64,000 nt of DNA from Marasmius tenuissimus (GCA_029532415.1 JAQOTA010000050.1:5332001-5396000), one strand, 5' to 3'. Counted from the first letter of the stretch, positions 1 to 12,600 are shown. A program made the numbers and translations. Notes: generated by a model not told the origin, from the sequence alone.

Positions 1-1821
1 GGTAGATACACTATACATCAATCTTCTAGATATGTGAATCGAACCATGAATACCATGCAAACGAGAGAAACGTCCGTGAGACACGAGGCGACCGAGACAT
101 CAATCCTCTCAGATTTACTGACCCACAATGATTCTCGAACCTTGATCGACTCATTGCCACCCCGAAGCTCCGTTCTCCTCCCCATATTCACCACTCGTCT
201 CATTCCAGGAATTCAGTTGGGTCGGTTCCATCGCAGGTTCATGTGTGTATTACTGAGGATAGTTGGCTGGCGTGTTCCAAGGTTGGCAAGAAACGAGAGG
301 GCCACCACCGTTGAAAGTGAGCATCGGTGGATAACCCTGAGGCGTATGAACGGAAAATGGAAGGTGGTTTTGGGCGTGAAGGGTCAAATGGGGTGGGTAA
401 TGGGCGAAGCTGGGCGGTGGGAAGGAGGGTGAATTGTACGATGGGTTGTGGTGAGCGACCGGATGGTTCCAGTGTTGTTGAGGGGTATAAGAGCCTCCGC
501 CGTAGGAAGGGAACGGTGAGGGGTAGCCTGGTTCAAGTACAGGAGACGTAGCCACGGCACTGTGCGGGGAATACGTGAAGTTGATGGGATATGCTGAGTT
601 GAAATGATGGGTGACCGCGGCCATTGGGTAGGAACTTGAAGAGTACGCTGGGCCGTTGTAGTACGTGCTTACAGGGGTGGATGTTACGACCTGGGACGTC
701 CCCAACCACCCGGTATTGTGAGCAGCACCAATATCACATCTAGGTGCATTTACGATGGCATTGACACCCGAGTAAGCACCCGGAGGGGTATAGTTCAAGT
801 CCATCAGGCTTGCAGTGGGATCGCTGACCGAGTTGGCAATTTCAACACTGCTGTACGCGTTGGAGGGCAGCAATGCGTCGAAATAGGTTGCCGACGCTGT
901 TTTGCGACAGTTCGGGCCATCCTCGCGACGGGAGTTGAAAAGATGATAGATTGGACGAAGTAGGAAATGGCATGTTCACACCACGCAAAGTAGATGACAT
1001 GTCTCCTAACGAGGAGCCTGCGCGGTGAGGAGGATAGTGACAGGGCAGTTTATTGCTATGGTAGCAGAGTGGGGTAAGTGATTGGTATCCTGGGCGTGGA
1101 TGAGAGTGATTGGGAGATAGGTTGACTGGGTCTGCAAAGGGCAAAAACCTCGAGGGAAGCGGTCCCACAGGTCGAGAAGTTTGTTCGTCCATTGGGAGGT
1201 CTTGGCCATTGGCAGTATCGTTCTTGTGACGAAGTTCCTGCGGATATGTTAGTAATGCACACCACGAAAAACGAATCAGCAGCGCACCGGTTCTGGATTA
1301 TTCCTCTCGGCACCCCCAAATCGCATAACCATTTTCTGATGCTTGTTGGTAGCGCAAATCAAGCTGACGGTGGGCTTGCTCCCGTCTTGGTTACTGGCGA
1401 TACAAATTGAGTCCTCAGCCAGTTTTTGGTCCATTGTATGCGATAGACACTCGGAGTCGTTGCCAGTGACGGATCCATCAAGGCTGTCGGAATGCTCTGC
1501 ACTGAGGTAAGAGCTAGAACGAACGAATGAGAAAGGACTGCACCTTGATAGACCTCCATGAATCGGTCTGAATGGTCGATGGGTTGAAAGTTGTAGTCAC
1601 CATGTCCAAGGTGTCGAGCAAAATCGGGAGTTGTTGGGTCAAAGCTTCTGAGTGAGTGATATTGATGAATCAACTAGTAGCTGCTGATGGGCCAGGACAT
1701 TGACAATTTCTTGGTCATACACCCGGGCTCGAGCTCAAGGGGAAGGCCAAAGCTGCGACATGACTCGGGCGAAAGTCGATGTTGACCGTCTTCATAGAAA
1801 GACCAGAAGTAAAGCTTGAAG
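1..1821 (-). pseudogene. FFPNAQ-family copy 1, C-terminal half, split by a transposon
   Basis: This is the C-terminal half of a gene homologous throughout to the intact copy at 40385-43694. Exons corresponding to intact exons 8 (part), 9 and 10 are visible. Introns fall at the same places, one ending near 1507 and one with a donor at the equivalent of GAACCG|GTGCGC. Damage is clear. A TAG at 1674-1676 replaces the Gln of the intact copy. A net 2-base deletion around 888-905 shifts the frame. A TAA at 250-252 replaces a Gln codon, removing about 34 C-terminal residues that are still readable downstream. The 5' half is missing at 1821, exactly where a terminal inverted repeat begins; it resumes at 17190. 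The C-terminal exon is rich in Pro, Ser, Tyr and Asn and looks disordered. Its function is unknown. Confidence 0.85.
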
Positions 1822-1841
1822 CCCAGTGAAAACCGCACCTG
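1822..1841 (+). repeat. left terminal inverted repeat of outer element 1
   Basis: CCCAGTGAAAACCGCACCTG, a perfect inverted match to 17170-17189. The 7 bases before it (CTTGAAG) are repeated directly after the right end. The first 13 bases are shared with the element at 47465-56213. Confidence 0.9.
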
Positions 1842-2341
1842 TGCTGGTCTGGGAATATCTACCGTCTTCGGAGCAAATCTGCATGCGCAGAAAATGCCAG
1901 ATATTTGCAGAGTTTGCTCATCTGTCCAGATTATTTCTGCACCTGTCTGGCCCAATTTCCGCTGATCCCGCCAGTATCTGTACCTATCCGCGCGTATCTG
2001 CACTTATCCGACATTTTCTGTTGCTCCAATGGGTTCTCGTTAGCTGGTCCGTTCAGATCTTCATAATCGGATCCATTGTTATGATTCATGATACTTGTAG
2101 ATATGTACACAGAGAAGAGAAGAAGGACTACTACAGATGAATTACCTCGAAGACATGAAGTGATGGCAAGACTTGCCGAAACGAGTTGCAAAGCTCTTGT
2201 CCAGCCCAAGGACCCTTCCGTCTGGATCTACTCGTGTCATCTTTCCGTGCCTTGTACCTCTTGCCATCCGTCCAACCCAATACTACTCAGCCAACCCTGT
2301 CAACGCTGCTGGAGACTGCCAGATGAAGAACACAGAATAGT

Positions 2342-2650
2342 CACCAGAAAAAGATGCGGCTGTTCATGTATGAACATGAACCGCCTGAGCGGCCTTGTGG
2401 GGCCATGTACCATTTGAGGCTCACGGGGTTGATAACCGTTCGTGAGCAATGGGATTTTGTATGGCCGCCCATGATCGCCGTGAGCCTCAGCAGGTACATG
2501 TGCCGTGTGAGGTTCACAGCGTGCATGAGCGTTCATGAGACCTTTGTGAGACTCAGAGTGTTCATGGTCAACCGTGAACCCTTCGTGAACCTCACCATGA
2601 GATTCAGGCCGTTTTCATGACAGTTCATGTACGAGCTGAGTATATAGAAG
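2342..2650. repeat. left subterminal repeat region of the nested element
   Basis: Dense array of short words in both orientations: GTGAGCCTCA/TGAGGCTCAC, GTGAGGTTCA, GTTCATGA, CATGAACCG, GTGAACC. The same words occur at 16320-16550 in inverse order. No gene is seen here. Confidence 0.7.
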
Positions 2651-2869
2651 GTGATAAGTAGTGTGAATATCATAGAACATATAAGAACTGATGAGGAACG
2701 CCGTGAATATGAGCGCCCATGCGCTACGTGGATCTCACAAACGTCACATTCACACATGAAGACATCGTGAGGGAAGGAAAAAAAAATACATCCATTCAGC
2801 AAGCAAGCGATACAGTCAGTCCACTAATAGTACAGATGGCAGCAAAAAAAAAACACATTAAAGCAGATG

Positions 2870-5073
2870 TCAATTACCCGTAGCCTCAGGCTCAGAAGCC
2901 TCTTCGGCGACCCCCACACCACTATCATCATTACCTTCCGCGACCTGCACATCCTTGTCGGACTTCTTGCGGCGTTTGCGCGAGTCGTTGTCGTTGTCGT
3001 TGTCGTCCTCAGAGTCGAGTGCGTGCTTCTTGGAGTTCGGAAGATATGAAGGCGGAATGTCCATTTCGTCAAGGTCTGGCGACTGCTCCCGGTTTGATAG
3101 GAGGAGGTGGGTCTCTTGCAGCGCGGCCTTGTTGCGTTTGGGCCCAGAACGAGTTGATAGTCGAGCGCGGCCCAGCTCATTGCCGAAAAGCTGTCTGAAG
3201 CGAAGAGTTAGAAAAAGCCAAAGACGATCAGCTGTAAACTCACTTGTTCCACTCCACGATCAGCGCCTGTAGCCAACGCGTGTGCTTCTTCCTTTCACTT
3301 TCCAGACAATCATCCACAAGCTCTTCTCTAATTCTCTCAAGGTCCGCCTTGGTGTACTCTTGCCCTTCCTCGAGCAACTCCTCCATATCCTCCAACGATC
3401 CTACCGATTCGCGAATGGACCTCCGATATGGCACCTCGTCGATGTAGGCTCCCGTAATGCGGCTCAGAACGAAGTAGTATAATTCGGGGTAGCTGAAGGC
3501 CCCATCGACGTCTTTCCAGGATGTCGCTGTGGAGAGGCAATACCGAACCTGGCGAATATCACATGAGTAAACGAAACGTGAGTGAATGTTCAACAACGTA
3601 CCAGGATACAGATGTAGGCAATCATCTGCGCGGAGACTAGATGGATATCGAGCCTGGCATCGTTGCTTCTAGCCGACGACTTCTTATCCAGAAACATGGC
3701 CGACGAGGGTCCTGTGTAGACATGCCGCCCGACCTGGAACAGAGTAAGTGCGACGTGTATGGTAGACGAAAGGAAGACGTACACGGAAGAGAAGATAGCC
3801 TCTGAAGAGGCCGTCCATCCGATCCACGGCGTTATATCTATCATAGAGGAACCAAGGGAGGCCGGTGGCGAGCAGCTCGTCCTTCTTGGCTACAACCTGG
3901 TCTACCGCCCTGAAGGACATGTGAGGTGACTATTACTATAACATCAAAAAGAAACCGACTTACCACTGCCAGCGAGGATCGCTGCGCCCCAGGGTGATAA
4001 CCTTGTGCAGCTTGCGAGGTGCAAAGAGTGCGCAAATGTCGGGGTGGCGTACTCCACGACGGCCCCAGTCTGCATCAGCGCTAGAAAGCTCTGGACTCAG
4101 GGGTTCATTCGGGGTTTTCGGGAGGTAGACAACAATGAATTTGCGCAGGTTGCTGATGTCGGACGACCTGGCGCCAGATGAAATCTTCACGAGCTGTCGA
4201 GAGTTGAGTAGGCGTGGAATGGAGAGGGAGGAATATACTTGTTTGGCGAGAACTTCATAGTGTTCTAGATCGTGGGTTTCGTGAAGGACGTCGAGGACAA
4301 GTCGAAGCTTGGGAGAACGCTTGATCCATTTTCGAAACAGATCTGCCTGACGATTCTGTTCTCCTTTGTGCCTGAAGACGAGTGAGTAGATGAATCGAGA
4401 GATAGAGGCGCATATACACGTACATATCGGAGATGTGATCCTTCGTTAGTTTCCCTTCGCTGATCAAACCGACCATCAACACCTCGCGTAGTTGGGTGAA
4501 AGAGTCAACGCAGCGCATGAAAAACTTTGCCGCGAGCTTGAGGGGTTCTGCAGCACGGTTGGCTTCTCCAGTCGTGAACTCTTGACCTGGAGCATGAGTG
4601 GCGTCCGCTGGGCTACAAAGAATGTAAGTCAATGGAAGAAAAGACAACGAGAATATAGCTTACCTTTCGAAGGCAAACCGTCGGTTTTGGTATAGGTTCA
4701 GTGACTGGAGAGTCTTCGCTTCAACGGAGCTCCCTTGGAGTCCTTGCAACACCATCCTAACTCGACGGAAACGGGTTCCCTGTAGTTCCACATCATCTTC
4801 GTCTTCTTCATCGCCGGGTGGATCTTGAGATTCGGTTTGAGGAGGTGGATCTTGGTCAGTAGGCTGAGATGGATCTTGTTCAGTAGGCTGAGGTGGGTCT
4901 TTTCGTGCGGGCTGAGGGGCTTGAGGAGTTTGAGGCCGAGCACGTTGAGGAACTTGAGCTACAGGTCGAGCGACCGAACTAGCAGGAGTTGTAAGCTGAG
5001 CTTGTTGAGTTCGAGGTTGAGCGGCGCGAGTATAAGTAGCCTTTGACCGAGCATTCGTAGTAGTAGAAGACAT
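2870..5073 (-). CDS. DUF6698-family protein, 616 aa, 8 exons
   Basis: Exons (minus strand) are 4664-5073, 4424-4612, 4239-4371, 3964-4193, 3783-3909, 3602-3733, 3244-3548 and 2870-3194. All introns are 45-54 nt GT-AG, and the total is 617 codons. The start is the ATG at 5073. Residues 1-110 are low complexity (Pro/Gln/Asp-rich, acidic near 95). The middle holds the DUF6698-type core: the WGxRGVRHPDI stretch, then FLYDRYNAVDRMDGLFRG, GPSSAMF and SAQMIAYICILVRYCLS. The C terminus is acidic with a basic SRKRRKK cluster that could be a nuclear signal. Function is unknown; DUF6698 is known to me as an expanded family of basidiomycetes. It is intact, and is the first of four genes inside the nested element, transcribed in the same direction as the next. 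The assignment comes from remembered family motifs. Confidence 0.8.
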
Positions 5074-5318
5074 CGAGGACAGGAGAGTTGGTTGTGGTAG
5101 GAAGAGAAGATACGATGTGGGAGGGAAGGAATTGGGGACGCGAATTTATGGGGCGCGTATTGTTTGGTCAAGTTTGGACGCGTCTGTCAATCACGACAGT
5201 CGTGTGCCATCTATATGCTATACATTCGCGGAAAACTAAGCTAGAAAGATACATATATCGTGCTACTGATACAAGAAATGAACAATCTTAAGTAAAATGG
5301 CCGTCGAAGGGAAAGAGT

Positions 5319-8300
5319 TCAAGGTAATGGGCGAACCGGGATCATACGCTTGTTGAGGGCATGCCACTCGTCTCGCTCTGACTTCAGAACCTTGTTGAAC
5401 TTTGCTCGATTCCTGTCAGTTTCGAAAACCCTCGCCAGCATCGTCTTGGGATCCAGCTCCAGCCGTTCTGGAGTAACACGTTCTTCAGCAGTCGGGCTAT
5501 CCCTCTCGATGACCGCAACAACGATCCGAAGATTCTCATCCAACCTTGAGCCCAAGTAAAAGTTGGAGATCCGTCGCACGAGCTTGCCAATGTGCTCAGA
5601 TTGTCCACCGACGACCACCATCAAGTTCCGCTCGGTGCTGGCGTTGATCAGATTGCGAGCATGCTGGATGCTAGTAGGGTCATGAATGGCTTCCTTCTTG
5701 CCATCTGAGTTCTTCATGGCGCGCGCCCCACGGTGCCCCTTAACGATACTGAGGTAAACGTCTTCGTTCTCGAAGTTCGCTTGCACCTTGAGGCCCACGA
5801 GATTAGCATGGAGTATCCAGTGTTGGGGGACCGACGCTGCCGATGCGGCTTCCTCTTCCTCTGCCTCGCGAAAGGCCTCTAGGCAAAACGCCTCCAGTCT
5901 ATCAGCTGCAATCTGTTCAGAGTGGTCAAGGGGTTCAACTGGCGAAATAGTTGGGATTGAGGGAAGGGGAGCACAAGTCGAGGTAGTCGATGGGTCTGGA
6001 ACAGGTAGTCCAACGGAGAAGGGAGAAGATGAGTTAGGGTCCCAATGACTTCCCGGTGTCGTACCGAAGAGCATGTCCTCCATCTCGTGTCCTGACCACT
6101 GGGGAGTAGCGATTGTACTGATCGGGTAAGGAGAAATCGAATTGGGATCCCAGTGAGGTCCCAGTGTCGTATCGGAGTGCATGGTTTCTATCTCTTCTCT
6201 TGTCCACTGGGGAGTACCAGAACCCTCCGAACGATCCAACTCCTCCACTAGAACCGGGAGCTCCTCGAGGTCGGGTCGAAAGTCGTAAAAAGAGCCGGAT
6301 CTGACAGGGTACGCTTGGTTCAGCAACCTGCCGCTCTTCGTATCGCGGACGCGTAAGTAGTCGACGGTTGCCAGTCCTGTGTTCACGGCCATGTGTGTCT
6401 CGAGTTCGATCCTGAGCTGGATCCCTTTGCGATTCGACAAGGTCTTTCCTAAAACGTGCCGGTCTTTCTGCAAGTTATTCGTCTCGAAGGTGACGTTTAC
6501 CCCTCGTACCAATCCTAACTGTCCTTTGAGCTGACCCTTAGTAATGCGTACTCGAGTGCCCAACCACGGTTCACGGCCAGTCAACAATGAGCGAGAGATG
6601 CCGTAGATAACGTTCTGCCTCTCGCTCAAAGGTTGAGCATCTCGCAGTCGTTGCGCCCTACTGGTGATAAAGTTAGAATAATATCTATGAAAAAAGCCAA
6701 TGTAGAAGACTCACAGAGTTGTCAATATGTGGTCGTGGTCAGCGAAGACCAACTTCTTGAGTGCATCAACCCACAGGCCAACCATCAATCTTCTTCCAAA
6801 TCTCCCCTCCACCCTCTCCACCATCTCAACACGGCCGATGCACCCGCTTTGAGGCCCTCTGGTCACCCGTACCTCAATCCCTACCCAGGGAACCGGGACA
6901 AGCTCCCTCCTCGTACCAAACACGTCGAGACGAGTGTCTCTCTCCACAGGAGAAGGTATTCGCTTTGCTGCGTTGACATGGCAGGTTGCGAAGATGTGAT
7001 ATTCGGGTATGATCACGGTAAGGATGTCCTCGTATCTGGCGAGAACGCGACCATGTTTACCGCAATCTTTCCCTGTCATTATGATGACCCAGTCATCTTT
7101 CTTGTGAGGTTTGAGAAGATGTCGGACTTGAGCAGCATGTTCGCCCTTGCTGACTACCTCCTGAAGCCTTCGTTGTTCACGCCGAGTTTCTTCTTCCTTC
7201 CTCTCTCGCAGAAACTTCCCCTCAGGTGTCTCGTTCGCATAGTCAACGGGACCAACGATAGACTTCAAGACCTGCTCCGCGTCTACCTTGGTGCTCACGA
7301 TGGCCATCTGGGGGTTACTCAACCTAGCTTGGACCTGCAAGTGCTTGAAGGTAACGATCATTCCGCGGCGAGGGGTCTGATTCGATGCAGATGGTGGAGA
7401 AGGATCGGTCCAAACGACATCTTCGCCGTCGTCAAAGGACCACCCGGAGGGATGGGGGAAAGGAGAGGATTGAAGGATGAAGTGGTTCGACTCCCTGAAA
7501 GCTTTCTCGAGCTTGAGTGGAATCGAAGTCGCGAGTAGAAGGTCCTTTCGATGATAGTTGGTAATGAGTAGTCCCTCGGGGACAAACATCAAGTTGTTGT
7601 ATCGGTAGAGCTTGAGTTCCCCAACTTTGACCTTTTCAACATTATCGTACTCTTTGGCGTTGAATAGACGGGGAGGATTGCGGTGAACGGAGGATCCGTC
7701 AGTTTCGCTGGCAAAAGGTCGAATAATGTCCGGATCCTCCTGTTGTAGCTCAGACTTTTCGCGTTTGCTGAGAGGATGCCGTGGCACGAGGAGAACCTGA
7801 AATTCGTCGCGTTTACAGCGAAGATCCTCCAGTTCGAGGAAATCCACGCCTCTTTGTTCGTGGCGCAACTCGTGAATGAATTCCCTCTGTTCAGCCCTCA
7901 TCTGCTCGATATCCTTTTCATGCTCGAGCCTCCGCTTCTTCGCCGGGTTGTACTTCAGTTTATTCTGAAGGATCTCCTCCCGTTCCCTGTCTTCTTCGTC
8001 GTCTTCGAAGTCTCGTGGCAGCGAGATCGCTATACCCACGTCGCCACGGTATGTCCCAGAGCAAACGGTCACCCATTCGAGAGGCCCAACGTACTCTCTC
8101 AATCGGGTACTGACGGCACGAGAATATCGTTTCTTCTCTTCGCGAATGTAGCCGCGATCCAAAGTGGAGGTATTGGCGTTTTCGGCATTCCTGTTGAGTG
8201 TATGAATACGCTCCCAAGGGTCCATTCGATCAACGAGAGGGATCTGAGAGATGGGCCTCGAGAGCCGGGGAGACATGGAAGGAAACGTTGGTACAGTTGG

Positions 8301-8665
8301 TGGTTCTGAGGAAGATGGAAGGAATAACGGAGTGTGTCGAGGTGGGGATGGTCTTTCATTGGGCTTAGGATCGCGGACATAACGAGTAGTGAGGTCGTCG
8401 CAGAGAGCATCTACAAATGCCTGTTGATCTGCGCGTGCTTCGGGGGACACTTGTGTACGGGAAGAAGTGGGATCTGTGCAGAAAACAACATTGAAACCCA
8501 GTGCAATAACAAAAGTAAGGTGAACTTACCGTTGTCGTCGTCGTCGCTGAACTCGAAGTGCTCCTCGTCTTCCAATTCTCCTTCATCCTCGTCATTTCCA
8601 TCCTCTACGGCAGCAACGTCCAGAAACGAGTCAACGCCTGTTCTTTTGCGCTTTCCAGCAGCCAT
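5319..8665 (-). CDS. Spt5-like KOW-domain protein, 1078 aa, 3 exons
   Basis: Exons are 8530-8665, 6715-8473 and 5319-6660, with introns of 56 and 54 nt, giving 1079 codons. The start ATG at 8665 gives a basic AAGKRKRTG head, then a strongly acidic stretch (about residues 18-45), as in Spt5 N termini. KOW-like segments are visible at WVTVCSGTYRGDVG, WVIIMTGKDCGKHGRV, VEVRVTRG-type GIEVRVTRGPQSGCIGRV and, in the last exon, GTRVRITKGQLKGQLGLV. The C-terminal third has proline-rich and acidic parts. Spt5 is the conserved transcription elongation factor of RNA polymerase II. This protein is too divergent and too embedded in mobile DNA to be the housekeeping copy, so I read it as a lineage-specific Spt5-like paralog carried as cargo. 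It is divergent from the transposase gene across the inverted repeat at 8988-9292, whose left arm may be its untranslated first exon. Confidence 0.7.
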
Positions 8666-8987
8666 CAAGCTTCGAGTTTTCGCGGGGTGAGAGTTGTAAG
8701 TCCTGAAAACAACAGAGTCAGCGTGTCTTTTCCACAGATGCATGGAATATAGCTCGTACCAATTGAGAACGTGAAGAACGATGCACCTAGTTCATGGTGC
8801 GGCAGCAACTGAGCCTGTAAAATAGACCGTCAGCATCTTTGGCTGGGTTTTTTCGTTTTCGTCTATGGTAAAAGAATTTTTATGGGGCTTTTCGCCGCCA
8901 TTGCATTCACTCATTTACTTAGAGAACGATTGGATTGTAATTGTTATATTCTACTCTAATTATTCTACGATTGTGAGGCACACTTAC

Positions 8988-9292
8988 CTCGCAACGAGGA
9001 CCACCTGAGCTTGACGGTGGTGGTTCTGGTTCAAGAGTCGCATAGGTGGCTGTGCAGTTTGAACGCCCACGATATTCCCAGCGTGATGTGGAAATCAGCT
9101 AGCGCCCGGAAAATATCAAGCGCCGTAGAGATAACAGATAACAGGACAGATAAGACGGTCTAATCTCTACGGCGCTTGATATTTTCCGGGCGCTAGCTGA
9201 TTTCCACATCACGCTGGGAATATCGTGGGCGTTCGAACTGCACAGCCACCTATGCGACTCTTGAACCAGAACCACCACCGTCAAGCTCAGGT
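8988..9292. repeat. 130 bp near-perfect inverted repeat between divergent genes
   Basis: Arms 9003-9132 and 9163-9292 are reverse complements with a single mismatch; the spacer is 30 bases (9133-9162). On the right arm the sequence ends CTCAG|GTAAGAATCC, a splice donor facing the transposase gene. On the left arm the minus strand runs on through about 15 unique bases to GCGAG|GTAAGTGTGC (donor at 8987), facing the Spt5-like gene. Each arm also contains the same in-frame ATG (right arm 9252). The simplest reading is a head-to-head duplicated first exon and promoter region shared by two divergent genes. The alternative is a foldback element. Confidence 0.85.
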
Positions 9293-9429
9293 AAGAATCC
9301 CTACAACATTCCCTACGTAGTACAAACCGTATTATACCTACAATAACAAGCGAGTTATGTATAAGTAAGCCTTGAGAACCAAAGAAGAGTCAAAAAGACT
9401 CGCGAAAAACGGATGAAAAAAAAAAACCA

Positions 9430-9483
9430 GCACGATTCATGCTGCTAGGACGACTCATGTTCCTAGGACGACTCATGCTGCCT
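9430..9483 (+). repeat. three 18 bp tandem repeats
   Basis: Units start at 9430, 9448 and 9466 with consensus GGACGACTCATGCTGCTA; the first unit is more diverged. They lie in the leader of the transposase gene, between the inverted repeat and the first certain coding exon. Confidence 0.75.
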
Positions 9484-9635
9484 CGAATAACGATGCTGAT
9501 TCGCCCTCCTTGTTTTCTAGGTTGTTGACCGACCTGGTGTTGGCCGCTGTCTATTTATTGACCCCGATGCCGGTGAGTTCATTCTTCTGACGCCATGCAT
9601 TCCGTGCATCCAGCTGACTATTGCGTTTTTCTCAG

Positions 9636-12600
9636 TTATGTTTATATTGCTCTCGTGAATTTGATTCTCGCCGTAGCCTCAGCAATCACCACCGCTATTG
9701 TCGTGTAAAACATCTTGGTGAAGCGAGCCAGATAGATGGAACGATTGGTGTAGCTCCTCAGGAAGCTGAGGAGGACCCAGGGAGGCAGGATGAAGAAGAG
9801 ATTTTGTTGGATGAAGACCACGGCGAACCAGGGCAGTCCGAACAAACCCAGAATATCCCGGAGCCTGTCGTTGAAGAAACGCCGGTGAACTCGCAGACCA
9901 GGGAAAGGTCGCAACGGACGCGCAAAATACCGGTTCGTTACATAGAGATGGACCTCTCCTCTCGATGCGGTTTTCTCTCGCAAGCAATGCCAGAACCAGA
10001 ACCAGAACCCGCCCCCATCCCTGAACCAGAGCCAGATCCTCAGCCATCCCCCGAACCAGATCCTCAGCCAACGCCAGAGCCAGATCCACTCTTCGTCTCG
10101 TCAAAGGATGAGTTCGGACTTTTCACTGTCTATCGATTTGGACTTCCATCCCGGAACCCAGACGATGATATCGCCATGGACGATCTGGTTGATTCGGGAG
10201 GATTCGCAGTCAATCCTATACGAGGCCGTCGACCAGGTGCAGTATTTGGTACTCGAAAAGTCGATACCCCATCATCTGCATCGATTGCTATGTCTACCGA
10301 GAACATCGCAACGGCCGACCGCCCAGAAACCACAGATACCCCCGCATCTGACGAAAACGAAGGGAAATCCGCTTACCTCCCATTCTCGAACCCCACCTCA
10401 TTCCGTCTTATGGACTGGTACTACAACACGGCAGCAAATGGTCTTTCCTTGTTCAACTTCAACGAGCTCGTTGCCATCTTCCGCCATCCAGACTACGACC
10501 CTTCTCACATCGCAAAGTTTGATTGTGTCAAAGAAGGGAAGAAAATGGATGCCTACGTTGGCGGAGAAATCCCCGAGGGCAAGGGCAAGGGCAAAGGCAA
10601 ACTCGTAGCAGTAGAAGCAGTGTCCGGTGAAGAGATTCCGGCCGCTGAAAAGTCTCTAGCAACAGGACTTCCCTTCACCTCGTATTCGGGATGGAATGAA
10701 GGCTTCGTTGATATACCCCTTCCACGCGCTGGCCATAAGTGCACAGAGCACGAAACCTACAAGTTCAGAGTGGACGATATATGGTACCGGAGTGCCCTTT
10801 CCGCCATTCAGGACGACTTTCAGGACACGTCGTTCTATTCATTCCACCTCAAACCATTCAAGCAGTTCTGGCAGCCAGAACCTGACGGCCCGATTCAAAG
10901 GGTATACTCGGAGGTCTACACATCCGACAGGATGTTGGAGATGGAACAGGATGTGCTACGGAGGGTACCTGCTGACTGCAATCACGAAGTGGTCGTAGTT
11001 GCCATCATGCAGTACTCCGATAGTACCAACCTCACGCATTTCGGGGATCGGTCTATCTGGCCTGGATACATCTCGTTCGGGAATATGTCAAAGTATCGGC
11101 GGTCCAATCCGTCCATGTTTGCGATGAACCACATCGTGTATGTTCCGAAGGTGGGTTTCCCGCCTCGTCTTTCATCACTTACGTTCTAACGACTCTTCCA
11201 GATACCAGATTCTTTCAAACAGACATACAAGGACCTACTGGAACGCGCTGTCACCGACGAGGTACTCCGCTTCGTTAAGCGTGAGATGATACAGCTCGTT
11301 TGGGCGCTGATACTATCCGATCCCAACTTTGTGGATGCGTACCTCAACGGCAAGTTGGAACGATGTGCTGATGGCGTCCTTCGCCTATTGTTTCCAAGGC
11401 TTTTCGCGCACTCCGCTGACTACGTAGAAAAGTAAGCCAATCCCCTCGCACTGCAAGGCAACACTCTTAACCAGATTATTTCCAGGGTCTTGTTAGCAAG
11501 CATCAAGTTTCTATCAGCGTTTCCGTGTCCCCAATGCATGATCAAGAAGTCACAGATACACATGCTTGGAACTAAATTGGATCGTAAACGTAGAGACAAG
11601 CAGCGAGAGGACTCGGACGAGCGCAGGTCCCGTGTGGAGGAAGCTCGTGAATGCATCTTCGAATATGGGATGGCTTTGACGAGCGAGTTCGTCACGGAAC
11701 TGATGAGGGGAACATCAGAGCAAGTGGACAGGGTAAGTCTTCCTCTCCGTGGATTCCAATACCCACGAACTTACTGGTCGTTATAGAATACGTTTTCCGG
11801 GCTGCTCCACCAAGTAGGAGACAATTTCTACGATGTCATCGTCGCCGACACGATGCACGAACTCGCGGGTTTGATGGAGAATATATTCAAACAATGCAAT
11901 CGTCTTGTCTTTGCTGGAGATTCGGGAAATCTAGATGTTCTAAACGAAAGGTAAGCCTTGGACAGTTTGACACTGATCCTGGCTTACACCCTTCAAAGGT
12001 TCCGCAGAGTTCCTACGTTTGACAACGGCACCATTCGCCGATTCGTGAACAACGTCACCCTGATGAAGAAGTTTGCATTCAGGGACTTTGAGGACGTGAT
12101 ACAGGTAAGATAACTTGCGAGTTCCTTTTGTTTGGATACTGAACAATTTGACCAGTGTGCTATTCCCTGCTTTGAGGGCTTGTTGCCCGAGCCGCACAAC
12201 AAGGACCTCCTCGATCTACTCTGGGACTTCAATGTCCTCATGGCATACGCGTCGCTTGGTCTACACACAGACTCTACCGTGGCGACGCTTGACAGTACCA
12301 TTACGGAGTTGGGGAAATCGTTACGACGTTTCGTGAATACTACCTGCGCAGCTTATGAGACGAGGGAGATCCCCAAGGAGGCGGAGAAACGACGGAATGC
12401 GGAGGCCAGACGTGAGGAGAAAAGGCTGAAAGAGGGAAAACAGACGAAGAAGAGGGGCACCAAGCGGGATCACAACGACGAAGACGGACGTTTATTGAAG
12501 ACATTCAGCATCAACACGATCAAGACTCACTTGACACTACCCCTACTTCATCAAGAAGTTTGGTAGCTTGGATAGCTACACGACACGTTTGGTTGGTTGG

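Noticed and set aside
8365..8743. Alternative N-terminal frames upstream of the Spt5-like start
   Set aside because: They read through the 56 nt intron at 8474-8529. The spliced ATG at 8665 gives the acidic head expected of Spt5-like proteins.
10108..10608. 166-codon frame overlapping the Plavaka-like transposase
   Set aside because: Out-of-frame shadow of exon 1; the other frame carries the zinc motif and transposase landmarks.
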